A stretch of 64,000 nt of DNA from assembly GCA_002104985.1 (NCBI GenBank), contig MCGO01000074.1, positions 1 through 64,000 on the forward strand, read 5' to 3'. Shown one piece after another: positions 10,351 to 20,715 of the stretch. Every line of letters begins with the position of its first letter. The stretch's first letter is position 1. Origin of the DNA: Rhizoclosmatium globosum. Its lineage: Eukaryota > Chytridiomycota > Chytridiomycetes > Chytridiales > Chytriomycetaceae. The notes under the pieces were generated by a model. That model saw only the letters and a program-made list of their open reading frames with translations, was not told the origin of the DNA and searched no databases. The position numbers were made by a program, and so were the translations under genes.

Positions 10351-12206
10351 TCACCAAGAACTAAAGTCAAACTTGGACGACCCAGCCTTCTTCTTTGGTC
10401 TTTCCGCGTTTTCATACTCATTTCCAGCAGCACTACTTCCCTCTTCCAAACCTCGCTTCTTGTCACTGCTTTCTTCGTCCACTGACTTTTTGAAATACTT
10501 TCCAATCTCACTGCCGCCACTCATTGGAGCAAAAACACGGTCGTTGGCTTCTTTTTTGGCTTTTCGGGCTGCCGCTTCTTCAGCCTTCTTGAGGGTTTCC
10601 GGGTCAGTACCTTTCAGGATATTGAGAGCCTTTTCGAATGGATCCACGAGGATTTCAATCGATTCCATTGTGATTGGTTTCTAACAAAAGGTTGTTAATA
10701 TCAAGGTGTTGGTGGGGATTCAAATGACAATACCTTTGGTTTATCGCCATCATCTGTTTCCACTTGTTCAATCTTGTCCAACACTTCCAATCCTTTTGTT
10801 ATTTTCCCAAAGATGGAGTGCTTTCCGTCCAAATGTTTGCATTGCTTGTACGTGATGAAACTATTAAGTTGTAGGGTGAGTAAAGGCGTTCTGCGAAACA
10901 AAAAACACTCACAATTGTGAAGAGTTTGTATCTTTACCTCGATTTGCCATAGACAGAATCCCTCGTTCGTTGTGCGATAACCCTTTAAACTCATCCCCAA
11001 ATGTATGTCCATACACAGACTTTCCACCCCTCCCCGTTCCAGTTGGATCCCCTGTCTGAGCCATAAAGTTCTTGATGGACCGATGAAACGGCACGTTTTT
11101 GTAGTACCCATTCTTTGAAAGCTGCACAAAGTTGTAACACGCTTTTGGAGCTACATCACAAAACAGCTCGACATCTATTACACCAAAGTTCGTCTTTATA
11201 CGTGCAAAGGCGTGGTCTTTGACAGTTGAGGTGAGGTATTCAGCGTCAGAGAGGACTGCGGCTTTGTTTTGCGTTACAGCTGAGGAGCCGAGGGATGTAA
11301 AGGAGGCAGCTGCGGAGTTGTCGGAATAATGGGCTGCATTTTGAGTGGTAGACTTTTTGGGGACGTATGAGGGGGTTATGGGGAGGTCCTTGGCAGGTGT
11401 TGTTGGTTTTGATGGGGCAATAGCGGCGAGAATTCGGGCAGTTGCGCCTTTAGCATTGATTTTTGAATCTTCTTCTGGTTTGGCGAGATCGTTGACTTTG
11501 TAATGGAACGCGTTGATGTCGCGATTTGAGATGTTGTGTGGATCCTATTAGATTGGAGAATCAGTTCAAGGTATCAGAAACTGAACAGAACACGACGTGA
11601 GATTCAAGCAGGCCAATCATAAGTGTTGGGCAGGTGTTATACAATCAGTGGGTTGGCAGCACTAACCTGGATGGTAATCAAATCCTTGCGTTTGAAAGGC
11701 TCATCTGTCATCAAATCCTTCCAGCTCTTTGTTTTTACATTGAGTTCATCAATAGTTTCGTATGCATAGACATGGCCTGTAGTTCCAACGGCCACAATGT
11801 GAGTTGAATCTGTAAAGACCTTGAATGTGATGGGATCATGGTACGCGCCATCCGCATTCTTGTGAAAGTGCAGAGGAATCAAGTCCGAAGCGGCCAGCGG
11901 TTCGCCAGTGACAGGGTTGGTACCGTGCTTCTTGATCCAAGGCAGAATGTGCATCAGGTCAAAGACTAGGCCGTCCTTGGTGCAACGCGGAGTTTCGAAT
12001 GGCGAGAGGGACAGGGCGCAGCAGTGGAAGGGCAGTTTCTTGAACTCCTTTCCGGTCTTTCTGTTCTTGAAGCCGCCGTGGCCAAAGTCGAGTGTAGACC
12101 ACTCTGAGTGCGTGATGTACCTGAGTGAGTGAGTGAGTGAGTGAGTGTTATTCAGATGCTATTGAGACCACTACGATACGCACATCTTGTCTGAGTCCTT
12201 GCCCAT
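10351..12206 (-). CDS. PPIL2: U-box cyclophilin, peptidyl-prolyl isomerase PPIL2/Cyp60-like
   Basis: This is a nuclear U-box E3 ligase and cyclophilin associated with the spliceosome in other eukaryotes. The start is the ATG at 12206. A tiny first exon is followed by a 63-bp intron (12121-12183), then the U-box part (YITHSEW, FKNRKTGKEFKKLPFHCCALS, FDLMHILPWIKKHGTNP). Next come HIVAVGTTGHVYAYE, an Ala/Pro/Ser-rich linker, and the cyclophilin domain. The isomerase core is FHRSIKNFMAQTGDPTGTG, GDEFKGLSHNERGILSMAN, and FITYKQCKHLDGKHSIFG. His replaces the Trp that usually contacts cyclosporin (HLDGKH), as in other PPIL2 proteins. The C-terminal tail is Lys-rich. Further introns lie near 10700, 10900 and 11550. 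It is divergent from NDUFS2. Confidence 0.9.
12121..12183 (-). repeat. Intron 1 of PPIL2 ending in a tetranucleotide microsatellite
   Basis: On the plus strand 12121-12147 reads as repeated GAGT units. On the gene's strand this is a CACT array that supplies both the pyrimidine-rich tract and the final CAG of the intron (donor GTGCGT at 12183). Confidence 0.75.
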
Positions 12207-12286
12207 GGTTCTTCGTATTAGTTCTGAAGTTGTTCTACTTCCTTTTGCCTTTTTCCATCCGAACCAACCAAAGAAACACAAACAAA
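12207..12286. promoter_or_regulatory. Divergent promoter between PPIL2 and NDUFS2
   Basis: Only 80 bp separate the two start codons. The region is pyrimidine-rich then A-rich, ending in an ACAAA stretch just before the NDUFS2 ATG. That both promoters lie here is inferred from spacing. Confidence 0.45.
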
Positions 12287-14244
12287 ATGCTTCTCGGCAA
12301 CACGTCATTTGTGCGTCTTCTCGCGCGGGCCTCGACAACGCCCGTGTTCAGCGTGCCACGTGTTTCGTCGTTGGCGGCGAGAGTTGGATCGCAGTTTGGC
12401 GCGCGGAGTGGTGAGAGATCGAGTGCTGCCCTGGATCGACTCGCCTGGTTTAACACGCCTCGAACGCAGCTTCAACCCAAATCAAGAGCGTCCACCCAGA
12501 GACATTCGCTGTCACTTCCCGCTGGTTTGTGCCGCCTCAAATCAGACAGGTCGAGACAAAGGCCGTTGGTGCGTATCAAACACAGTACAAGTACCCTCAC
12601 TCACACATCCACATACTACCCCAGAAATCCCTCCCGATGACGAAGTTACCCTTGAAACTTACACTGTCAACTTTGGTCCTCAGCACCCTGCTGCCCACGG
12701 TGTGCTGCGTCTCATCATGGAACTCAGAGGAGAGATTATTGTTCGTGCCGACCCACACATTGGTCTCCTTCACCGTGGTACCGAAAAGTTGATTGAGTAC
12801 AAGACGTACACTCAGGCTCTTCCTTACTTTGACCGATTGGACTATGTCTCCATGATGTGTAATGAGCAGGTGTGTGGATGAAAATATCTGATCGAACAAG
12901 AGCGTTTGTTTGCTGTGGGAGGGCAATTTTGATGAAGTAGGAGGTTGAATTTGCGTTACGAAGATCACGAGTGGAGCTCTGTTGTCGCCAGCACGAAGTT
13001 TGTTGGGCAGTGAGCGCAGCGAACGATTTTTTGCCGATTGAATTCTGTAGTGTCATAATGAGAGGGCAGTGAGGCTACGAGTGAAGCTCGGTAAACGACT
13101 TTTCGCGAAGCGAACTGGTTAGCGAGATTATGAGTTCACATCGAGTTCACAGCGAGTTCACTAGCCGATTTCCACGTGAAGATATCTCGATGAGAATACT
13201 TGTACTAACGACTCCCCTCAAAGGCCTACTCGTTGGCCGTCGAGAAGCTCCTCAACATTGATATCCCCCCACGCGCAAAGTACATCCGTGTCCTCTTTGC
13301 TGAAATCACTCGTATCCTCAACCACATCATGGCCTTGACAACCCACGCCCTCGACGTCGGAGCCCTCACCCCTTTCCTCTGGATGTTCGAAGAGCGTGAA
13401 CGTCTCATGGAGTTTTACGAGCGTGTCTCTGGAGCCCGTATGCACGCTGCCTACGTCCGTCCAGGAGGTGTCACCCTCGACATGCCAATTGGTTTGATGG
13501 AGGACATTTACAAGTGGGCTGTGCCATTCAACGCTTCCATTGATCAGTTGGAGGAAGCTCTTGCATACAACCGTATCTGGAAGAACCGTTTGATTGGAAT
13601 TGGAAAAGTGACTGCGGAGCAGGCGTTGGATTACTCCTTCTCTGGTGTCATGTTGCGTGGTTCCGGTGTTGCGTGGGACTTGAGAAAGGTGCAGCCTTAC
13701 GATGCGTACGCGGACATGGAGTTTGATGTTCCTGTTGGAACTAATGGTGACTGTTACGATCGTTTCATGTGTCGTGTTGAGGAAATGAGACAGTCCTTGC
13801 GAATTATTGGACAGTGTCTGGAGAAGATGCCTGACGGTCTTGTCAAGGTGGATGACTACAAGATTGTCCCACCTCCAAGAGCTTCCATGAAGGAATCTAT
13901 GGAAGCCTTGATCCACCACTTCAAATTGTACTCTGAGGGTTACTCTGTCCCAGCTGGAGAGGTATTGTTTACTCCCGCTCAAAATAATTCCTCACTGTTC
14001 TTCTGAACTAACTCATCGCATTCTACAACTCCTACAGACTTATACCGCGATCGAAGCACCAAAGGGAGAATTTGGTGTCTACATTGTCTCTGACGGTTCT
14101 AGCAAACCATACCGTTGCAAGATTAGAGCTCCAGGATTCCCACACTTGGCCGGTGCCGACTTTATGGCTCGTGGACACATGATTCCTGACATGGTTACCA
14201 TTATTGGTACATGTGATGTCGTGTTTGGTGAAATTGACCGTTAA
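12287..14244 (+). CDS. NDUFS2: NADH dehydrogenase (complex I) 49-kDa subunit, mitochondrial
   Basis: The five exons 12287-12410, 12470-12568, 12625-12869, 13224-13961 and 14038-14244 add up to 1413 nt and 470 residues, the usual length for this family. The N-terminus is a basic, Ser/Ala-rich mitochondrial presequence. The core is unmistakable: [108 protein letters not shown], and the C-terminus DVVFGEIDR. It forms part of the ubiquinone-binding site at the matrix arm. The exon chain has no frame breaks. The third intron (12870-13223) is far longer than the others in this window. Confidence 0.97.
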
Positions 14245-14564
14245 AATAACCAAGTGCCGCTGTTTGCTCTTCTTTTCCCCTCTTTCTCTTTCTGAACTAA
14301 ATAAAGAGAAGATTTCTTGTTCAAAGTACTGGAATGAATTGAAGAATAGAGTTGATGGTGCATTGCCAATGTGTTTCTTGAATGTGACAACCTGTGAAAT
14401 TAACTTGAAAACTCAAGTGCCGCATTTCTCTCATCATTTCCTCTTTCTCTTTTTCCAAACTAAACCGTATAAGAATCATTGAATCTGAAATATATTCACC
14501 AGGCTTAAAATAAGGATGGAAGACAAGGACTGAAATTTATTCTAAAACAACTATAACTCTAATA
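14245..14564. other. 3' region of NDUFS2 with a duplicated UTR segment
   Basis: No gene is seen. The segment after the NDUFS2 stop (about 14250-14311: CAAGTGCCGC, a CTTT/CTCTTT-rich tract, then AACTAAA) is repeated in diverged form at about 14413-14465. This gives two possible 3' ends. Confidence 0.5.
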
Positions 14565-14873
14565 TTAAATATAAAAGAGAGCCATAACACCAGTCACAAG
14601 AGCGGTTGTCACTAGGGACACCTGCTCTGAGTTGGAAATAGTCAACTTGTTAATAACCCCTGGCGTAGTGGTAGTTGAAGTGAGAGTTGTCGAAGTAGTT
14701 GTAGTTGGAGCTGTAAAAGTAGTAGTTGTAGTGAGGGTTGTGGTAGTTGAGGTGAGAGTGGTAGTAGTTGAAGTGAGAGTGGTTGTGGAGGTGGTTGTAG
14801 TTGCTTGTGCAGAACCAACTTGGGCAAAGACAGCGAGAGTAGCGACGACAGCGATGATATTCTTTCCGATCAT
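14565..14873 (-). CDS. Small Thr-rich secreted, probably GPI-anchored protein
   Basis: This is an intact 102-residue ORF. Residues 1-24 form a signal peptide (IIAVVATLAVFAQVGSAQA). Residues 25-70 are an almost pure Thr/Ser tract built of TTTTLTST-like units, a likely heavily O-mannosylated stalk. The C-terminus has a short polar segment and then a hydrophobic tail (VSLVTTALVTGVMALFYI) without charged residues after it. This is the pattern of a GPI-attachment signal. The protein is probably at the cell surface or in the wall. Low complexity prevents assigning a family. The plus strand shows a long Val-rich mirror ORF that is not real. Confidence 0.6.
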   Translation of the reverse strand: MIGKNIIAVVATLAVFAQVGSAQATTTTSTTTLTSTTTTLTSTTTTLTTTTTFTAPTTTTSTTLTSTTTTPGVINKLTISNSEQVSLVTTALVTGVMALFYI

Positions 14874-15384
14874 GTTGATTTTAAAGGTTATCTGTGGAAG
14901 CCGTGTTGAGAGTTAAAAAACTTGAGAATGAGATCAAAGGGGTTAACGTACGTATGGCTAGCAGAAAAGTGTTGGATGAAGTGAAATACTCCCTGTTCTT
15001 GTTTTTGTTTTTAGTCCTTTCACCCCGGCATGACAATCTCTTGGAATTTGTCAAGAAATCGACGTGATTCCGGACCGCAAGACAAAAGGTATGTGTGGGG
15101 GTAAAGGGGGAAATAATTATACGAGACTATTTTCTACCAGAATTTAGTCTACTCATAGTTTTTGCAATAAACTTTGAGTCGCTGTATACTTATGATCAAC
15201 ATATTCCCTTGTCGGCCCGCAAAACTGACAATTTCACAAAAGTCCGGACCCCGGGAGCCTTTTAATGATCACGTCGGAAAAAAAATGGGATTAAGAAAGG
15301 AATGATCCCATATAGTACAACTGAAAGAATTGAAACAAATGAAATGGTTGTATTGGAAACAAAATGAAAGAAAGGAAAGGCAAT
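14874..15384. other. Intergenic region, 511 bp
   Basis: It lies between the Thr-rich protein (its promoter side) and the 3' end of the STAS gene. It is AT-rich with a few GC-rich islands (CCCCGGGAGCC near 15250). No ORF, RNA gene or repeat is recognised. Confidence 0.5.
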
Positions 15385-16332
15385 TCAATACATGACCGTT
15401 ACAGCAAGAACGGCCTCCTCTAAACTTGAGTGAAAGTATTTATCAAACTCGTTGTCTAATGATGCGGATTCAACTGCCTGAATAGAAGCGTTTGACGGCC
15501 GCTTTGCTCGAATCTCCTGGCCTTCAATTTCATTCTTACTAGGAAGCCTCATGGATGTACGAATCTTTTTGATTAGCATACCAATGGAGTTGGTTCGTGT
15601 CATTGAGTTGTTTCGTGTAACATCGTGGGCTTTTGTGTCTGACTCAGTTTCCTTCGCGATAAGAGTCGCAACCGAGTCTCGCTTGTTCAAGAAAGATCGA
15701 GTTCGTGACATTGCGGGTGCAGGCTGTGCAGTTGCGTCTGAGTCTTTTTGAGAAGCGGAAGATCCGGATGGTGGCTGATTAGGTTGCATTGAAGACCGGT
15801 TGCTGCGAATCGTTTGAATCGATTCCCGAGCGCTTGACGGACCTGAACTGATTGGCGAAGTGAGATCTGAATCCTTTGAAGGAAGAGGAGAGCCAGGACT
15901 TGTCGCGCGAGGAGCAGACACATTTGTGGCTACTATCCGCCCTCCAACTTCGACTAGACTGCCAGGAACATGAGTCGTAACTTGGACTAGTCGGTTCATG
16001 TGTTGCGACTTGGCGTTGACAAAGTGGATCGGAATCACGAGACCCGTGTGTTGGGCGAGAAGGTCTTTGATGGCAAACAACGTCGTAAGTCCGGTAAAGT
16101 CCACGTATTCAACGTTCTTGAGATCAATAATGAGACAATTTATGGGATACTGTGATTTAAGGTTCATGTTGGAGGTCAGCCGGCGAACTGAAGATAAGAG
16201 TGCAAAGCTCACCACAGCTACTTCTGTCGCCACCTCTTGTTGCACCGCCACCAGAAAGTTGTGCGCTTCTGGATACTTGAGCGACTCCACTGGAGCCATG
16301 ACTAGAATTCCAGTATCGATGTTGAAGACCAT
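15385..16332 (-). CDS. STAS-domain protein
   Basis: This is an intact 315-residue ORF. Residues about 5-135 form a STAS domain (sulfate transporter/anti-sigma antagonist fold): it opens with NIDTGILVMAPVESLKYPEA and carries the core PINCLIIDLKNVEYVDFTG, followed by LTTLFAIKDLL. It resembles the cytosolic STAS part of SulP anion transporters, but no transmembrane region precedes it here. Residues 140-275 are Ser/Pro-rich and probably disordered, with RTRSFL and TRNNSMTRTNS stretches that could be phosphorylated. An upstream exon is possible: an open stretch with LPLKDEVATMRKLRLYW lies before a GTGAGC..GCAG intron at about 16335-16393, but the frame does not join cleanly. The role is unknown. 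Confidence 0.6.
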   Translation of the reverse strand: MVFNIDTGILVMAPVESLKYPEAHNFLVAVQQEVATEVAVVSFALLSSVRRLTSNMNLKSQYPINCLIIDLKNVEYVDFTGLTTLFAIKDLLAQHTGLVIPIHFVNAKSQHMNRLVQVTTHVPGSLVEVGGRIVATNVSAPRATSPGSPLPSKDSDLTSPISSGPSSARESIQTIRSNRSSMQPNQPPSGSSASQKDSDATAQPAPAMSRTRSFLNKRDSVATLIAKETESDTKAHDVTRNNSMTRTNSIGMLIKKIRTSMRLPSKNEIEGQEIRAKRPSNASIQAVESASLDNEFDKYFHSSLEEAVLAVTVMY

Positions 16333-16653
16333 TGCTGCAATCAGATGTTTGGGGTTTGTATTGTAAAAATTCTGCGGGGTTCAACGCTCACTGTCATCCA
16401 ATAAAGGCGCAATTTACGCATTGTGGCTACTTCGTCCTTCAGAGGTAGCCCTATACATATAATAACATTTTCTGCCTCTGCTTTTGTTTCAGTGTGTGCT
16501 CAGAGCAATCACTGCTTGTCTGAAAAACTGAAAACAATTCTCAGTCACCCTGTTGAATCAAAAACTGATCAGTTTGAATAATCATCAGTTTGAATAATCA
16601 TATGGACTTTTCAAATCTCAATCCTTTTGAACTTGGCGAATTTCTTTCAAACG
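16333..16653. promoter_or_regulatory. Divergent region between STAS gene and FHIT, with a 16-bp tandem duplication
   Basis: This 321-bp region should hold both promoters. At 16568-16599 the 16-mer ATCAGTTTGAATAATC occurs twice in direct tandem, about 55 bp before the FHIT start codon. Confidence 0.5.
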
Positions 16654-17418
16654 ATGACCACATTCAAATTTGGCCCTTATCCCATCTCGGCTTCTGAGAT
16701 CTTCTACTCGACACGTAACGTCTTTGGCCTTGTGAATTTAAAGCCCGTCACCCCTGGACATGTACTGATCATCCCTCGTCGAGTTGTTCCTCGATTTGCC
16801 GATTTGACAACAGCGGAAGCACACGACTTAGTCATTGCAGCCCAACGAGTTGGGCAAGTTGTGGAGAGGGAGTACAAGGGGGAGAGTTTGACCATTACGG
16901 TTCAGGTGAGTTGACAGTTGAGGTTGCTCTGTATGCATTCGGAGAGCAGCAACAAACAAACGTCGATCGTTCTCATACTAGAGATGTTTACCGTAATACT
17001 TGAATGTGTCGATCCAAATCGTATCAGCCTCTTGATGTTGGTCGGAATGTCAAAGCTACATCATCTCCTTTCAATGACGCATTCAGTCTTGCGAACCACC
17101 ACAATACGTACTCCATTTGACCATGTCTCATATCATGTCTTATTGCAGGACGGACCAGCTGCAGGGCAAACTGTCCCACACGTTCATATTCATGTTATGC
17201 CACGACGAAAAGGCGATTGGGCTGACAACGATGATATTTACCCCGAAATCAATCGTAAGGAGGGGGAACTCGGACGTGCGCTCAAGAATCGTGTTGATGC
17301 TGAGGCCGAAAAGAAACCCCGAAGTCATGAGGAAATGGCAGAAGAGGCAGGGAAGCTGCGTGTATTCTTCAAAGACGTTAGTCAGGCGGAAGGAGGGGCT
17401 GATATTTGGAATAACTGA
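16654..17418 (+). CDS. FHIT: FHIT-like diadenosine triphosphate hydrolase
   Basis: Two exons, 16654-16905 and 17149-17418, encode 173 residues. The protein is a HIT-family nucleotide hydrolase. The N-terminal half carries FALVNLKPVTPGHVLIIPRR-type sequence (here VFGLVNLKPVTPGHVLIIPR). The second exon begins DGPAAGQTVPHVHIHVMPRR, which is the histidine triad HxHxH with the catalytic middle His and the FHIT-specific QTV. After it come DDIYPEI and EEMAEEAGKLRVFF, typical for FHIT. Relatives cleave Ap3A to AMP and ADP. The 243-bp intron is long for this window. The ATG at 16654 was chosen because it aligns with the family's start. Confidence 0.92.
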
Positions 17419-17478
17419 TTGAAATGTTTGACTTCTTTGATTTAATGACAAGTGAATTGACCTCAACAACATTTCGGC

Positions 17479-18287
17479 CTAATAAACACCACAATCCTTG
17501 ATAAGAACTTCTGTAGATTCTTTTGCATTATCAAACAGTGCCATTACATTGGCAGCTTCGATGGCAGATTCGCTGGTTACGTTATCACCTTCCCCAAATC
17601 CAATAACATGACCAAACACAACATGTTTCCCTTGCATGTTCTTTTTTATGCGTTCCGCGTCTCTGCTGAGAACGATAAACACTTGGGACGTGTTACTGTG
17701 CTTCCCACTGTTTGCCATGACAAGAGAACCTCGCGTAATAGGAAGTTTGAGCCCCTGAGGCTCGTCGTTAAACTTTCCGCCATATATAGAATCTCCAGAT
17801 CTTGGATTGCGTTATTCATGAAGATCGTGAAGGTAGGAACAACTCACGATCCATCGCCCTTTACAATGTCGCCCCACTGCACACAATAGCCTTCCACGAT
17901 GCGATGTACTCGTCCGCCTTTATAATGTAATGGCTTCTTGCTCGCTTTCCCAAGTCCTTTAGTCCCATCGCAAAGTCGAAGGAAGTTCTCAATAGTCTTT
18001 GGACACTTGTCCGCGTATAATACAAATTGGACTCTGGAAGGTACTGGTGGAGAAGGCTTCGAAAACGTCAGTGGTGTTTCTGCCGCTGACAGATCCGATT
18101 CGTGAAGAGACCTGAGTAGTTCGATCGAGACTTCAGGGAGGAGCTCTGGCGGGGTGTCAGGGTCATCCAGTGAAAGAGTTGCTGCATGGGATTGAATCAA
18201 TTTGGAAGTGTAAATATACGAGGCATTGTGGGTGGTCTGAATGGCGGTTAGGGAAGTGAAGTCGAAATCGATGAATGCAGCAGACAT
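17479..18287 (-). CDS. Divergent cyclophilin-type peptidyl-prolyl isomerase with N-terminal extension
   Basis: Exon 1 runs from 18287 to about 17846 and exon 2 from about 17800 to the stop at 17479. Residues 1-85 are an extension with no recognised domain. The cyclophilin domain starts at about residue 86 (VQFVLYADKCPKTIENFLRLCDG). It continues with LHYKGGRVHRIVEGYCVQWGDIVKGDGS, SIYGGKFNDE, RGSLVMANSGKHSNTSQVFI and GKHVVFGHVIGF. The catalytic Arg is in HRIVEGY, while the usual FMxQ is replaced by YCVQ. Activity is therefore likely but not certain. It is divergent from the HET gene by 249 bp and tail to tail with FHIT. Confidence 0.82.
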
Positions 18288-18536
18288 TTTATGAATGATT
18301 TAACAAATTAGATGCAATAAGAACTTGTAACCTCTTGATCAAGTAAAAACACCTTGGTCCTGATTTACCGACTCGGATGAAACTCCTGTTCATTGGAGCA
18401 GCTGCCAGAGGCTTTCTATTCGCAATGACAATCTAACTGCTTTCCGTTTCTACACATCCCAACATGTATTAACATTGAAGAGAGAAAGTAATTGGTGGGA
18501 ATTTGCTGACGAATCTCTCCACAAATCACTTCTCAA

Positions 18537-20656
18537 ATGTGGCAGCTCTTCCGTCGAGACCGCAGCAGCCGAGGATCAGCTTCAAGTGTAGTATCAAGCT
18601 CGAATGCTAACATACAGGTACGTTTGGCATCACTGCCATGAAATCCTTCCATTCCTCCCAGCATTAAATTGAGACTCACAGCCCAGTCGTTATTCCTGGC
18701 CTGCTGCCACCTTTCAAGATGGAGTACAAGAAACGATATCCATTCTGAACTCTCCTCGTGGGCAAACAATATCCGTGTCGGAAGGAGACTGTCCGTCCTG
18801 CTCCTCTCCCCGCTTGATCAATGTTTCATCAGCAACTCCACTCAAGTCCCCAACAAAGCCAGTCACCTCTAGAAGCGGATTCCTACCCGTTCGTTTATTT
18901 GACGTTGAGCGCTTCCAAGTTGTCCAGACCGACCACCTTTGCACTTCATGCAAAGAAACAGCACTGCCACTCAATTACTCATGTATCTCCCATGTAAGTG
19001 CAACAACCTACTCCACCAATCATTAATACTTCCCATCCAGGTATGGGGGAAAACAACACTCCTTCCAGCACCGCTTATCCCGGCGCAACCTGGCCAATCC
19101 CCGTCTCCAACAGCCTCACAAAACTCTCCACACTAATCTACTCGGCCGTGCACGTCTACTCCGCGAAATACATCTGGATCGACGTCCTCTGCATCGACCA
19201 AGGCGCATCAACAAACCACGAAGTCGCCCTAATGCGGTTCTACTACTCAAACGCGCTCGGCTGCGTCGTCCTCCTCGAAGACGTGCCTGAAGTCGCAATG
19301 ACATGGCTCAAGGAGTCGCGATCCGTGGAGAGGGTTGAGCTCGCTGACAGGCACTTGTCGACCATGTCGTTCAAGTTTGATGATTTGATCCTTGCGCCGA
19401 CGGAAGCGGCTGAGATTGTGAAGCATATGAGTGCTGTGCTTGAGAACGCGTGGTTTCATCGGTTGTGGACGTTTCAGGAGTTTTGTTTGCCTGGTACGGT
19501 TGAGTTTGTGAATTGTGGGTCGGGGGAGACGTTGGATTTGGATCGTGTGATGGCGTATTCGCGGCTTTTGAATCCGAGAAGATTGGCGTTGAAGGATACG
19601 GATGGGAAAGTCGCAAAATGTGTCAAGAAATTGACTGAGTTGCGGGCGTTGAATGATATCAAGAATACGAAGGGGAAGATGACTGTTGCTGAGTTACTCT
19701 CCATGACGATTGAGCGGCGATGCTTTTATTTGCATGATCGAATTTACGGAATGCTGGGAATGCTGGAATATGGGGCTGCGATTCCTGCAGAGTCATTGAA
19801 TTTGCATATGGCGACAGGGCCTGACCTTGACGCAGTTACGACTAGGTTATATCATCGTGCAACGTACAACCTTTTGAAGGCGTCTGTCCAAAATGGCGAT
19901 GCATCTCTCCTCTGGTTTTCTGGAAAGAGTCTCCTTGGATTCCTACCCGATTTACATGAGCAACAAGCAAAAGTGACAGACTTTGCACAGCTTCCACTGA
20001 CGAATGCATCGAAAGGACTTTCAGTTACTGACGATGGAATGTTCGCAACAGAGTCTTTTCCAGCATACCAACAAAAAGACTCTGTTATTCTAACCCCCAA
20101 GATCCGTGACTCCAGTCTTTCACTCTTGATTGCGGTCTACAAAGCCACCAAGCAACTCGGGCTTCCTGAAACTGAGGCCCTACACGCGTCTGGAGTTCCA
20201 TTGACTGCTTCTGCGGAAGACCTTCAAAAGTGTTTAACAGCGTTGAGTGCCTTGTCAGAGCACGATGTGACTGATTCAAAGGACTTGGAGGCTGTGTACA
20301 GAAAATTGGGCTGGTTCCCATTCCTTGACATGTGCAAGATCAAGCTGACAAGTATGCTTGGAACGGACACTACTCTCGTCGCGCGTGTGTCTACTGGTGT
20401 GGATAATGGCTCTGATGTTGCAATCATTTATCGTGTCAATTGTGCGGGGTCAGATAAGTTGTCTTTCTGGGATATTTCTCAGGTTGATTTTATGGAGCGT
20501 AGCTTGGTTTTGGTTGGGAAGGAAATGGTGGGTGCTGGCGAGGAATTTAGAGTGGAGCGTGTTGGAGTTGTTTTGCCGCGAGAGCTTGCACAAAAGTGGG
20601 ACACCACGAAACCACAAAGCATCAGGATTGGTCGTGGCGGACTTGAAGATTTGTGA
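18537..20656 (+). CDS. HET-domain (heterokaryon incompatibility-like) protein
   Basis: Proposed exons are 18537-18617, one ending near 18991, and one to 20656. The N-terminal part has a Ser-rich start and two CxxC motifs (CPSC and LCTSC). Then comes LFDVERFQVVQ and the HET signature YSCISHVWG, interrupted by a 46-bp intron. The domain continues WPIPVSNSLTKLSTLIYSA, YIWIDVLCIDQG, a segment with FYYSNALGCVVLLEDV, WFHRLWTFQEF and DRIYGMLGM. These are the three classic HET blocks. About 300 residues of unassigned C-terminus follow. A G-run near 19043 is one base short, breaking the frame just after SHVWG. HET proteins trigger non-self recognition cell death in filamentous ascomycetes; a role here is unproven. 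Confidence 0.8.
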
Positions 20657-20715
20657 ACGGACAGGAATATAGAAATCTGGGAAACAATACATAAAGCAGT
20701 TACTAGTATGTTCTT

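Noticed and set aside
13218..13982. Minus-strand ORF of 254 codons over NDUFS2
   Set aside because: It is a shadow of the strongly conserved NDUFS2 exon on the other strand.
14632..14916. Plus-strand Val-rich ORF
   Set aside because: It is the mirror of the Thr-codon repeats of the minus-strand secreted protein. It has no family and no natural composition.
19116..19304. Arg-rich minus-strand ORF
   Set aside because: It is a shadow of the HET-domain exon.
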